Source: Chloroflexota bacterium (GTDB taxonomy: Bacteria; Chloroflexota; Anaerolineae; B4-G1; SLSP01). Taken from it: a stretch of 5,918 bases of DNA. The number at the start of each line of letters is the position of its first letter. Position 1 is the first letter of the stretch. The notes below the pieces were generated by a model. The model saw nothing but the letters and a program-made list of their open reading frames with translations. It did no database searches and was not told the origin of the DNA. Below are positions 1 through 4,387 of the stretch, piece after piece. Position numbers and translations under genes: made by a program. The stretch lies in NCBI GenBank assembly GCA_022707665.1, contig JAKJAE010000170.1, forward strand, positions 1-5,918, in the 5' to 3' direction.

Positions 1-618
1 GTCCACCATCGCCTCCAGACGGCGCTGGCGCTCCCCAGGCTGCCGAATGCGGTTGAACCCAATCAACTGCGACATCGGCACAAAGCCCCGCAGACGACCA
101 AATTCAACCGTCAACCCACCGCGGTTGGCCCCGGTCACCCGGGACTCATAGACATCCTGGCTCTCCAGGAGCTTCTCGGCAATGAGCCAGTCCTCCTGCA
201 ACAACGCCTGGGAGATGGATAGCTCTACGTTACCATCGGAATCGCGGAACTTGGCCACAACGACGGGGACTGTGTCACCAACGTTGAACTCGCGGCCCTG
301 AACCTCGGCAAGGTCCTCGAAAGGCACAAAGCCATCGCGCTTAGCCCCAATGTCAACGACAAAGCCGTCGTTACGGCGATAGAGGATCGTTCCCTCGCGC
401 AACTCACCCCGCTTGAGAGTGCTGGCGGAAAGAGACTCCTCAAGCTGATCCTCCCACGAGACAGGTGCTTCCTTGGGAGCAACCCCAGCAGGGGCTGGCG
501 CGCCAGACACCTCAGGGGCAGCAGCAGCAGCCGCGACTTCGTTCACAGCATCTCCGGGCACTTCCAATTGGTTTTCCACAGACTCCGAAGGCGTAGAGGC
601 ATGAATCAGTTCGTCCAC
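1..618 (-). CDS. rpsA: 30S ribosomal protein S1 (S1-domain RNA-binding protein), 3' end outside window
   Basis: The 206 codons present encode the N-terminal part of an S1-repeat protein, which binds mRNA on the 30S subunit and helps start translation. Residues 1-65 are an acidic, Ala/Pro-rich lead-in with an Ala6 run at 29-34. A first S1 (OB-fold) domain follows at about 70-137, with the typical GFVVDIGAKRDGFVP segment (85-99) and a closing ELSIS strand (132-136). A second begins near 156, with the GFVPMSQL segment at 178-185. The start is GTG at 616-618, because an AGGAG lies 6 bases upstream (625-629) and an in-frame TAG lies four codons upstream of it. The nearby ATG is in another frame and meets a stop after four codons. 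The gene has its own promoter at 694-721. The frame is still open at position 1. The repeats and family are clear; whether this is the sole ribosomal S1 or a paralogue cannot be judged from this part. Confidence 0.9.
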   Translation of the reverse strand, partial: MDELIHASTPSESVENQLEVPGDAVNEVAAAAAAPEVSGAPAPAGVAPKEAPVSWEDQLEESLSASTLKRGELREGTILYRRNDGFVVDIGAKRDGFVPFEDLAEVQGREFNVGDTVPVVVAKFRDSDGNVELSISQALLQEDWLIAEKLLESQDVYESRVTGANRGGLTVEFGRLRGFVPMSQLIGFNRIRQPGERQRRLEAMVD

Positions 619-624
619 ATCCAA

Positions 625-629
625 CTCCT
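625..629 (-). promoter_or_regulatory. Ribosome binding site of the S1 gene
   Basis: The minus strand reads AGGAG six bases before a GTG codon. It fixes GTG (616-618) as the start over the out-of-frame ATG, and over the in-frame TTG at 622-624, which lies too close to the site. Confidence 0.75.
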
Positions 630-642
630 ATTCCATCCAGTA

Positions 643-666
643 TTGCGTAAACACGGCGGCACGCAA
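643..666 (-). repeat. Inverted repeat in the S1 leader (possible RNA hairpin)
   Basis: Six-base perfect arms (TTGCGT at 661-666 and ACGCAA at 643-648, minus-strand reading) enclose 12 bases. They lie between the promoter and the ribosome binding site, about 14 bases upstream of the AGGAG. S1 genes are known to be autoregulated through leader structure in enterobacteria. A similar role here is only a guess, because the stem is short. Confidence 0.3.
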
Positions 667-693
667 CTTAGATGGGTCTGATAAACTCCAGAT

Positions 694-721
694 ATTGTAT
701 CATACCCAGGCACAAAGTCAA
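694..721 (-). promoter_or_regulatory. Sigma-70-type promoter for the S1 gene
   Basis: The minus strand carries TTGACT (716-721, five of six matches to the -35 consensus), a 16-base spacer, and TACAAT (694-699, five of six matches to -10). A TG one base upstream of the -10 makes it an extended -10 box. It begins just after the stop codon of the upstream reductase gene and would give a leader of roughly 70 bases. This is the best promoter in the window. Confidence 0.72.
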
Positions 722-727
722 CTTGCA

Positions 728-1537
728 CTAACCTGCAGCCACGAGGGACTCCCCCCCGTCGACTGGGATGACAGCCCCTGAGATCCAGGTTAGACGCGGG
801 TCTGCCAGCACAACCAACGTCTGCGCCACGTCCTCGGGCTGGGTCAGCCTGTGCGCAGGGTGGTAAGCGTGCGCCTGCTGCAGGATCGTCTCGTGTCCAG
901 GGATCGCGCGCAAGGCAGGGGTATCGGTTACGCCCGGCATCAGGCAATTGACAGCAATCCCTGCAGGCGCCAGCTCCACCGCGAGCTGCCTTGCGTGTGC
1001 CTCAAGCGCCGCCTTGGCTGCCGATACCGGGCCATAGTGGGATGAGACACGCTGCGATCCGATACTCGACATAGCATAAACCCGACTACCTCGCCGGAGC
1101 AATCCTGCGTGGACCAGATCTTGTGCCCAGTAGACAAGGCTGTGTGCCATGACAGCCAACGTCATATCCATCTGGCTCGCCTGCACCGCATTCGCAGGAT
1201 CGTCGGTGATATAGGGACGCAAGGTGCCAAACGCCAACGTATGCACGAGGAGATGGATACTGGACACCGGCTCGGCGGAAAGCGTCTCTGCCATCGAGGC
1301 CACCAACTGTGCGCGGCGTCGCGCATCGGCAGCGTTGGTGTTGTAGAAGATTGCCCTGGCGCCAGCAGCCTCGATATCGGCAACGACAGCTTCGGCTCGT
1401 GCCAGCGTCCGACGCGGGTCGAGATGCACGCCGAGGATGTTCATCCCCTCACGCGCTAACGCACGTGCCGAAGCTGCACCGAAGCCGCTCGAGGCACCCA
1501 GAATCAGTGCCCACTTACCCTGCAAAGCATCACTCAC
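728..1537 (-). CDS. SDR-family oxidoreductase, probable enoyl-ACP reductase (FabL/FabI-like)
   Basis: The 269-residue protein is a short-chain dehydrogenase with a Rossmann fold. The glycine-rich nucleotide motif GASSGFG is at 14-20. The active site has SS at 157-158 and Tyr168 followed by Lys175, a Y-x6-K spacing. Classical SDRs have Y-x3-K; Y-x6-K marks enoyl-ACP reductases FabI and FabL, which reduce the enoyl double bond in the last step of fatty acid elongation. The stretch 157-190 (SSIGSQR, AAKAALEA, LAVELAP) resembles Bacillus FabL, while VHTLAFG (98-104) resembles the FabI signature. The C-terminal IPVDGGESL matches the usual SDR ending. GTG at 1535-1537 is chosen as start: it has GGAAAGGG ten bases upstream and precedes the Rossmann strand directly. 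An ATG 29 codons upstream would overlap the fmdB gene and add non-SDR sequence. It follows fmdB by 25 bases, so the two are probably cotranscribed. The enoyl reductase role is likely but not certain; another NAD(P)H-dependent SDR is possible. Confidence 0.75.
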   Translation of the reverse strand: MSDALQGKWALILGASSGFGAASARALAREGMNILGVHLDPRRTLARAEAVVADIEAAGARAIFYNTNAADARRRAQLVASMAETLSAEPVSSIHLLVHTLAFGTLRPYITDDPANAVQASQMDMTLAVMAHSLVYWAQDLVHAGLLRRGSRVYAMSSIGSQRVSSHYGPVSAAKAALEAHARQLAVELAPAGIAVNCLMPGVTDTPALRAIPGHETILQQAHAYHPAHRLTQPEDVAQTLVVLADPRLTWISGAVIPVDGGESLVAAG

Positions 1538-1562
1538 GCGATCCGTTCCCTTTCCATTCCAT

Positions 1563-2000
1563 TCAATCGTCAAAGTCCGATGCGCTGTAGCTATCTCCAG
1601 CAGGCCCCATCCCTGGCCCGGCACCCTCGCCCATCAGATCAGGCATATCCTTTTCAATTTCCTCAGGATCCTGCCCGGCCTCGAGCCTGTCGACGACCTC
1701 CTCAAGCTCTGGCCCCAACTCTCCCGCCTCATCGCCCATTTCGCTCATCATCTTGCGCATGAAGCGTCCCATGCTCTTGGGATCGTTTTCGTCCAGATCC
1801 CCCCAGGCGCTGGGGTCAGCCATGTCCTCGAGGCGGCTGTCCTCTGATCTGACCACCCGCACCCGCGACACCAATCGGTGTACTTGATTGCTCCCACACC
1901 GTTTGCAGTAGACCTTGGTCTCGTCCACGTCGGCAAAGGAGCGCCAAAACACCGAGAAGCGACGCGCACACTGCTCGCACCGGTATTCGTAGATCGGCAT
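1563..2000 (-). CDS. FmdB-family zinc ribbon protein with long acidic tail
   Basis: The 145-residue protein begins with MPIYEYRC, the hallmark of the FmdB/Zn-ribbon_8 family. Four cysteines form a zinc knuckle pair: Cys8 and Cys11, Cys32 and Cys35 (two CxxC motifs). Family members were first named as putative regulators of formamidase, but their biochemical role is not settled. Residues about 60-145 are unusual: a Met-, Glu- and Asp-rich segment containing GDLDENDPKSMGRFMRKM (67-84), a probable helix ELEEVVDRLEAGQDPEEIEK (98-117), and a Gly/Met-rich end closing in acidic residues. Many FmdB proteins are only 60-110 residues long, so the tail is an extension. I believe this tail style occurs in Chloroflexota. 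The ATG start at 1998-2000 has AGGAG seven bases upstream. It heads the leftward group and is transcribed divergently from gmk. Confidence 0.85.
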   Translation of the reverse strand: MPIYEYRCEQCARRFSVFWRSFADVDETKVYCKRCGSNQVHRLVSRVRVVRSEDSRLEDMADPSAWGDLDENDPKSMGRFMRKMMSEMGDEAGELGPELEEVVDRLEAGQDPEEIEKDMPDLMGEGAGPGMGPAGDSYSASDFDD

Positions 2001-2035
2001 CTTTCATCTCCTCGGTCAAATGTGGTATAGTTATG

Positions 2036-2062
2036 TTGCTCATAGGACGGGCATATGAGCAA
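2036..2062. repeat. Perfect 9-base inverted repeat, candidate operator
   Basis: TTGCTCATA (2036-2044) and TATGAGCAA (2054-2062) are exact reverse complements separated by nine bases, so the centres of the arms are 18 bases apart. It lies 36 bases upstream of the fmdB start codon in the divergent promoter region, where a dimeric repressor would typically bind. There is no T-tract, so it is not a terminator. The operator role is inferred. Confidence 0.5.
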
Positions 2063-2098
2063 AGACATCAGCGCATGATAGTGCCGCCCCCTACTTCG

Positions 2099-2115
2099 AC
2101 TGACGCTCCGTCAGT
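2099..2115. repeat. Perfect 7-base inverted repeat with 3-base spacer
   Basis: ACTGACG, CTC, CGTCAGT form a compact dyad near the middle of the divergent region. Its form suits a dimeric regulator site. No run of T follows on the plus strand and no run of A precedes it, so a terminator is unlikely. A -35-like TTGCAC (2116-2121) abuts it on the right. Confidence 0.45.
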
Positions 2116-2124
2116 TTGCACGCA

Positions 2125-2137
2125 GACCAATCAGGAC
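2125..2137 (+). repeat. Direct repeat copy 1 (GACCAATCAGGAC)
   Basis: It matches 12 of 13 bases with the copy at 2188-2200; only the ninth base differs (A here, T there). Start to start the copies are 63 bases apart, close to six helical turns. Confidence 0.45.
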
Positions 2138-2162
2138 GCTGTAAGGGGCAAGCGCCTGAAGG

Positions 2163-2206
2163 ACATGGGTAAGCCAGGTCCAAGTGCGACCAATCTGGAC
2201 CCATGT
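2163..2206. repeat. Overlapping inverted repeats upstream of the gmk -10 box
   Basis: ACATGGG (2163-2169) is the exact reverse complement of CCCATGT (2200-2206). GGTCCA (2177-2182) is the exact reverse complement of TGGACC (2196-2201). The right arms share bases 2200-2201, so the two pairings overlap. The inner pair brackets the position expected for the gmk -35 element, as an operator would. In RNA from a promoter further upstream, the same bases could form a bulged hairpin. Confidence 0.4.
2188..2200 (+). repeat. Direct repeat copy 2 (GACCAATCTGGAC)
   Basis: Second copy of the repeat at 2125-2137. It ends ten bases before the candidate gmk -10 box and so covers the -35 position; copy 1 lies upstream. 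The arrangement would suit an activator or repressor binding on one face of the DNA. Confidence 0.45.
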
Positions 2207-2209
2207 GAT

Positions 2210-2215
2210 TATACT
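2210..2215 (+). promoter_or_regulatory. Candidate -10 box of the gmk operon
   Basis: TATACT matches five of six bases of the -10 consensus and lies 25 bases before the gmk start codon, which would give a short leader carrying the AGGAG. No good -35 hexamer sits 16-18 bases upstream, so any promoter here is either weak or activator-dependent. Confidence 0.35.
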
Positions 2216-2240
2216 GTGAAGCCCGACCAGGAGCAACCCT

Positions 2241-2873
2241 ATGAGCGACGACGTCGTTGCCGATCCCTACAACCCGCAGATCACGCCGCTGCTGGTCGTC
2301 ATATCAGGACCTTCAGGTGTCGGGAAAGATAGCCTCGTCGAGCGGATGATAGCCCGGGGAGCGCAGTTCCATTTTGTGATCACTGCGACGTCACGCCCGC
2401 CGCGTCCCGGCGAGGTCCATGGAACTGACTACTTCTTCGTCTCTCCTGAGTCCTTCGAGCAGATGATTGAGCAGGATGCATTGCTGGAGTACGCCATCGT
2501 CTACGGGCAGTACAAGGGCATTCCCAAACAGCAGGTCCGTGAGGCGTTGGCAAGTGGCCAGGACGTCGTGATGCGTCTGGACGTTCAGGGCGCTGCAACG
2601 ATCAAGCGCTTGATTCCCGAAGCCATCCTGGTCTTCCTCAGCGCTTCGTCAGAAGAAGAGCTGGTGGACCGCTTGCGCAAGCGCAAAACCGAGACAGCGG
2701 CACAGCTAGAGCAACGCATCCAGACGGCGCGGAACGAGATGGAACAGATTGGCGCATTCGACTATGTCGTCGTCAACCGCGAGTGTGAGCTCGACGATGC
2801 TGTCGACAAGGTGCTACAGATCATTCAGGCCGAGCATCTGCGTGTGCACCCACGCAGAGTCTCTCTGACGTAA
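2241..2873 (+). CDS. gmk: Guanylate kinase
   Basis: The 210-residue cytosolic enzyme transfers phosphate from ATP to GMP, giving GDP. After a 16-residue N-terminal extension comes strand LLVVIS and the P-loop GPSGVGKDS (23-31); most bacterial Gmk have GKST or GKGT, so the Asp is a variant. The GMP-binding segment TSRPPRPGEVHGTDYFF (50-66) contains the conserved Arg and Tyr residues. EYAIVYGQYKGIPK (83-96) matches the usual E-Y-x-x-V-x-G-x-Y-Y-G-T-x-K pattern. LDVQGA (113-118) and the lid region RLRKRKTET complete the fold. Length is typical for bacterial Gmk. ATG at 2241 has AGGAG (2229-2233) seven bases upstream. It heads the rightward operon; the DUF951 gene begins about 40 bases after its stop. 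Confidence 0.95.
   Translation: MSDDVVADPYNPQITPLLVVISGPSGVGKDSLVERMIARGAQFHFVITATSRPPRPGEVHGTDYFFVSPESFEQMIEQDALLEYAIVYGQYKGIPKQQVREALASGQDVVMRLDVQGAATIKRLIPEAILVFLSASSEEELVDRLRKRKTETAAQLEQRIQTARNEMEQIGAFDYVVVNRECELDDAVDKVLQIIQAEHLRVHPRRVSLT
2837..2858 (+). repeat. Hairpin-forming inverted repeat inside the 3' end of gmk
   Basis: TCTGCGTG (2837-2844) and CACGCAGA (2851-2858) are perfect eight-base arms around a six-base loop. It lies in the last codons of gmk. No T-run follows, so it is not an intrinsic terminator. An mRNA stabilising or attenuating role is possible, but the structure may be chance in GC-rich coding sequence. Confidence 0.3.
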
Positions 2874-2917
2874 GGACGACCAGTTCAGCGGGGGTCCATT
2901 TCTGTGTGGAAGAGATG

Positions 2918-3139
2918 ATGTCCGAGCCCATCCCGTTAGCGATCGGAGATATCGTGGAGCTGCGCAAGGCGCACCCTTGTGGGGGCAGGGTATGGCGCGT
3001 TCTGCGCGTAGGCCTGGACGTCGGCGCTGAATGCCTCACGTGTCAACGCTACGTCCTGGTGCCTCGACGCCGTTTTGAGCGCGGCATTAAGCGCTTCATC
3101 GAACGGGGCTTGACCCCCGTCGACGGGGGCGAAAGGTAG
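2918..3139 (+). CDS. DUF951 family protein
   Basis: This is a small basic protein of 73 residues from the chosen start. It has the DUF951 pattern: IGDIVELRKAHPCGG (9-23), WRVLRVGLDVGAECLTC (26-42), and VPRRRFERGIKR (48-59). Cys21, Cys39 and Cys42 (HPCG and CLTC) could bind a metal or redox group; this is inferred from spacing. The family is short, soluble and of unknown function; basic residues in the C-terminal half would suit nucleic acid binding, but nothing proves it. The start is uncertain. ATG 2918 has a GGAAG five bases upstream, ATG 2915 is also possible, and GTG 2906 has GGGGG eleven bases upstream and would add four residues. The stop codon TAG lies in the ribosome binding region of the glycosyltransferase gene, so translation of the two is probably coupled. 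Confidence 0.85.
   Translation: MSEPIPLAIGDIVELRKAHPCGGRVWRVLRVGLDVGAECLTCQRYVLVPRRRFERGIKRFIERGLTPVDGGER
3114..3129 (+). repeat. Perfect 16-base palindrome just upstream of the glycosyltransferase start
   Basis: CCCCCGTCGACGGGGG is a perfect palindrome at the end of the DUF951 gene. In mRNA it could fold to a six-pair GC stem with a TCGA loop, ending two bases before the AAAGG that serves the next gene (GTG at 3145). It might affect coupling between the two genes. It encodes PVDGG, so coding constraint may explain it. Confidence 0.35.
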
Positions 3140-3144
3140 GCATC

Positions 3145-4380
3145 GTGGAACTATACCCACCGCAACCTTCAGCAGGCCGCAGGACAGAGCCAAGGCGCTT
3201 CGTCTTCCTGTTTTCTGCCACAGGGGGAGGACACCGCGCATCGGCGCAGGCCGTCAAAGATGAAATAGAGCGGCTCTACGGTTCGGAAGCGACTGTAGAG
3301 CTTCTGGACGTGTTTGTCGCACTCGACCAATGGCCCTTCTACCATTTTCCCGAATGGTATCCGGCGGCCGTCGGCCTCAGTGGCATCCCCTGGGGCGTTG
3401 GGTTCCATCTGTCAGATGGGGCTGGATTGGTCAAGACGGTCTCGCGCATCGTCTGGCCCTACACTCGTGCCGCTCTCTGCGACCTACTCCAGCGCCATCC
3501 CGCGGACGTCTTCGTCTCTTTCCATCCCATCCCCAACTACGCGTTGTCAATGAGCCTGCGTACGATGGGTCTAGAGGTCCCCTTCGCCATCGTTGCAGTG
3601 GATATGGTGACCACGCACGCAGCATGGTTCGTACCCGGTGCCGACCTCTACTGCGTGCCGACACCGGCGGCGAAAGCACGTGCGGAACGCTGCAACGTTG
3701 ACGCAGATCGCATCCGCGTGACGGGAATGCCCGCGCGTCGGGCCTTTATCGAGGCTATGAGGATCTCTCAATCTGATGCACGGACCGCACTGGGCCTTTC
3801 CCCTGATCGCTCCATTGTGTTGATCGTGGGAGGCGGGGAGGGAATGGGCCCACTCAGACACGTCGTTCGCTCATTGGCCCGCTTGTGTACCAGTAGCCGC
3901 CAGGCGCCTGAAGTTGTCGTCATTGCAGGCCGCAATCGCACACTCAAGCAAGACCTGGACCGTATGGAATTGCCAGGATCGTTCCGGATAGAGGGATTCG
4001 TCGACAATATGGAGCTCTGGATGCGGGCATCCGACATCCTGGTCACCAAGGCAGGCCCCAATACGCTGGCAGAAGCCTTCATTGCGGGGCTGCCTATGGT
4101 GCTGTTTGCTGCTTTGCCGGGGCAGGAAGAGGGGAATGTCACGCACGTCGTACGCAATGGCGCCGGGATTTGGGCACCCATCCCACGGCAGGCGGCGCGC
4201 GCCGTTATGCAACTGGTAGAGCATGAGGAGAAGCGACATGCTATGGCGGCCCAATCCCGAGCACTGGCGCGCCCGAATGCGACCGAACAGATCGCGCGGT
4301 CCATCTGGTCACTGGCGACCGCGCACCCTCAGATAATCGCGGCCTCTCCTCCAACACCAGACGTTGCGTTCGTACGGTGA
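3145..4380 (+). CDS. MGDG-synthase-like glycosyltransferase (GT28 family)
   Basis: The 411-residue protein has the two-domain GT-B fold of MurG and of plant MGDG synthase and bacterial UgtP. These transfer a sugar from a UDP-sugar to diacylglycerol (MGDG synthase, UgtP) or lipid I (MurG) at the inner face of the membrane. The N-terminal MGDG-synthase domain (about 20-200) opens with FLFSATGGGHRASA (21-34), whose GGGH loop is typical. FVSFHPIPNY (123-132) and VTGMPARRAF (192-201) follow. The C-terminal donor-binding domain has IVGGGEGMGPL (227-237), GFVDNMELWMRASDILVTKAGP (284-305) and PGQEEGN (325-331). The pattern TKAGP-x4-EA with PGQExxN is the nucleotide-sugar signature. No transmembrane segment is evident, so it is probably a peripheral membrane protein. 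The start is GTG 3145 with AAAGG eight bases upstream, overlapping the preceding gene's stop region. A glycolipid product is likely; the exact sugar and acceptor cannot be read from sequence. Confidence 0.87.
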   Translation: MELYPPQPSAGRRTEPRRFVFLFSATGGGHRASAQAVKDEIERLYGSEATVELLDVFVALDQWPFYHFPEWYPAAVGLSGIPWGVGFHLSDGAGLVKTVSRIVWPYTRAALCDLLQRHPADVFVSFHPIPNYALSMSLRTMGLEVPFAIVAVDMVTTHAAWFVPGADLYCVPTPAAKARAERCNVDADRIRVTGMPARRAFIEAMRISQSDARTALGLSPDRSIVLIVGGGEGMGPLRHVVRSLARLCTSSRQAPEVVVIAGRNRTLKQDLDRMELPGSFRIEGFVDNMELWMRASDILVTKAGPNTLAEAFIAGLPMVLFAALPGQEEGNVTHVVRNGAGIWAPIPRQAARAVMQLVEHEEKRHAMAAQSRALARPNATEQIARSIWSLATAHPQIIAASPPTPDVAFVR

Positions 4381-4382
4381 GG
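4376..4382 (+). promoter_or_regulatory. Ribosome binding site of the recombinase gene, overlapping the upstream stop codon
   Basis: GGTGAGG lies five bases before ATG 4388 and contains the TGA (4378-4380) that ends the glycosyltransferase. It fixes ATG 4388 as start over the in-frame TTG at 4364, which has no ribosome binding site. The overlap implies translational coupling. Confidence 0.65.
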
Positions 4383-4387
4383 CTCTG

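Larger units (their letters stand above)
2001..2240. other. Divergent intergenic region between fmdB and gmk
   Basis: This 240-base gap has no credible gene; open frames across it are fragments that run into fmdB or gmk out of frame. It must hold the start signals of both the leftward and rightward groups. It contains two perfect inverted repeats (2036-2062 and 2099-2115), a near-perfect 13-base direct repeat (2125-2137 and 2188-2200), overlapping inverted repeats (2163-2206) and a candidate gmk -10 box (2210-2215). No convincing promoter for fmdB was found: TATCAT (2075-2080, minus strand) and TATACC (2024-2029, minus strand) both lack a good -35 partner. Confidence 0.7.

Noticed and set aside
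518..531. GCA triplet repeat as a contingency (phase-variable) locus
   Set aside because: It has fewer than five units, is in frame, and only encodes alanines in a linker; length change would not shift the frame.
755..766. Sequence shared with the palindrome at 3114-3129 (CCCCCGTCGAC)
   Set aside because: Both encode the same short peptide PVDGGE on opposite strands, so the match is a coding coincidence rather than a repeat element.
1538..1624. 29-residue N-terminal extension of the reductase starting at an ATG at 1624
   Set aside because: It would overlap the fmdB coding end by about 60 bases and adds sequence unlike any SDR N-terminus. GTG 1537 precedes the Rossmann strand directly and has a purine-rich binding site.
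1437..1847. 136-codon plus-strand open frame across the reductase-fmdB junction
   Set aside because: It is antisense to two supported genes and has no ribosome binding site or recognisable motif.
2024..2029. TATACC as -10 box for fmdB
   Set aside because: It has no -35 at suitable spacing and lies so near the ribosome binding site that the leader would be too short.
2033..2332. 99-codon plus-strand open frame in the divergent gap
   Set aside because: It runs out of frame into gmk, has no ribosome binding site, and its product is low-complexity and unrecognisable.
2837..2858. Intrinsic terminator at the end of gmk
   Set aside because: The stem is perfect, but it lies before the gmk stop codon and no T-run follows. 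The next gene starts about 60 bases later in the same direction.
3768..4304. 178-codon open frame on the minus strand
   Set aside because: It lies wholly antisense to the glycosyltransferase, whose motifs are clear. Its translation is Ser/Arg/Cys-rich without family character.
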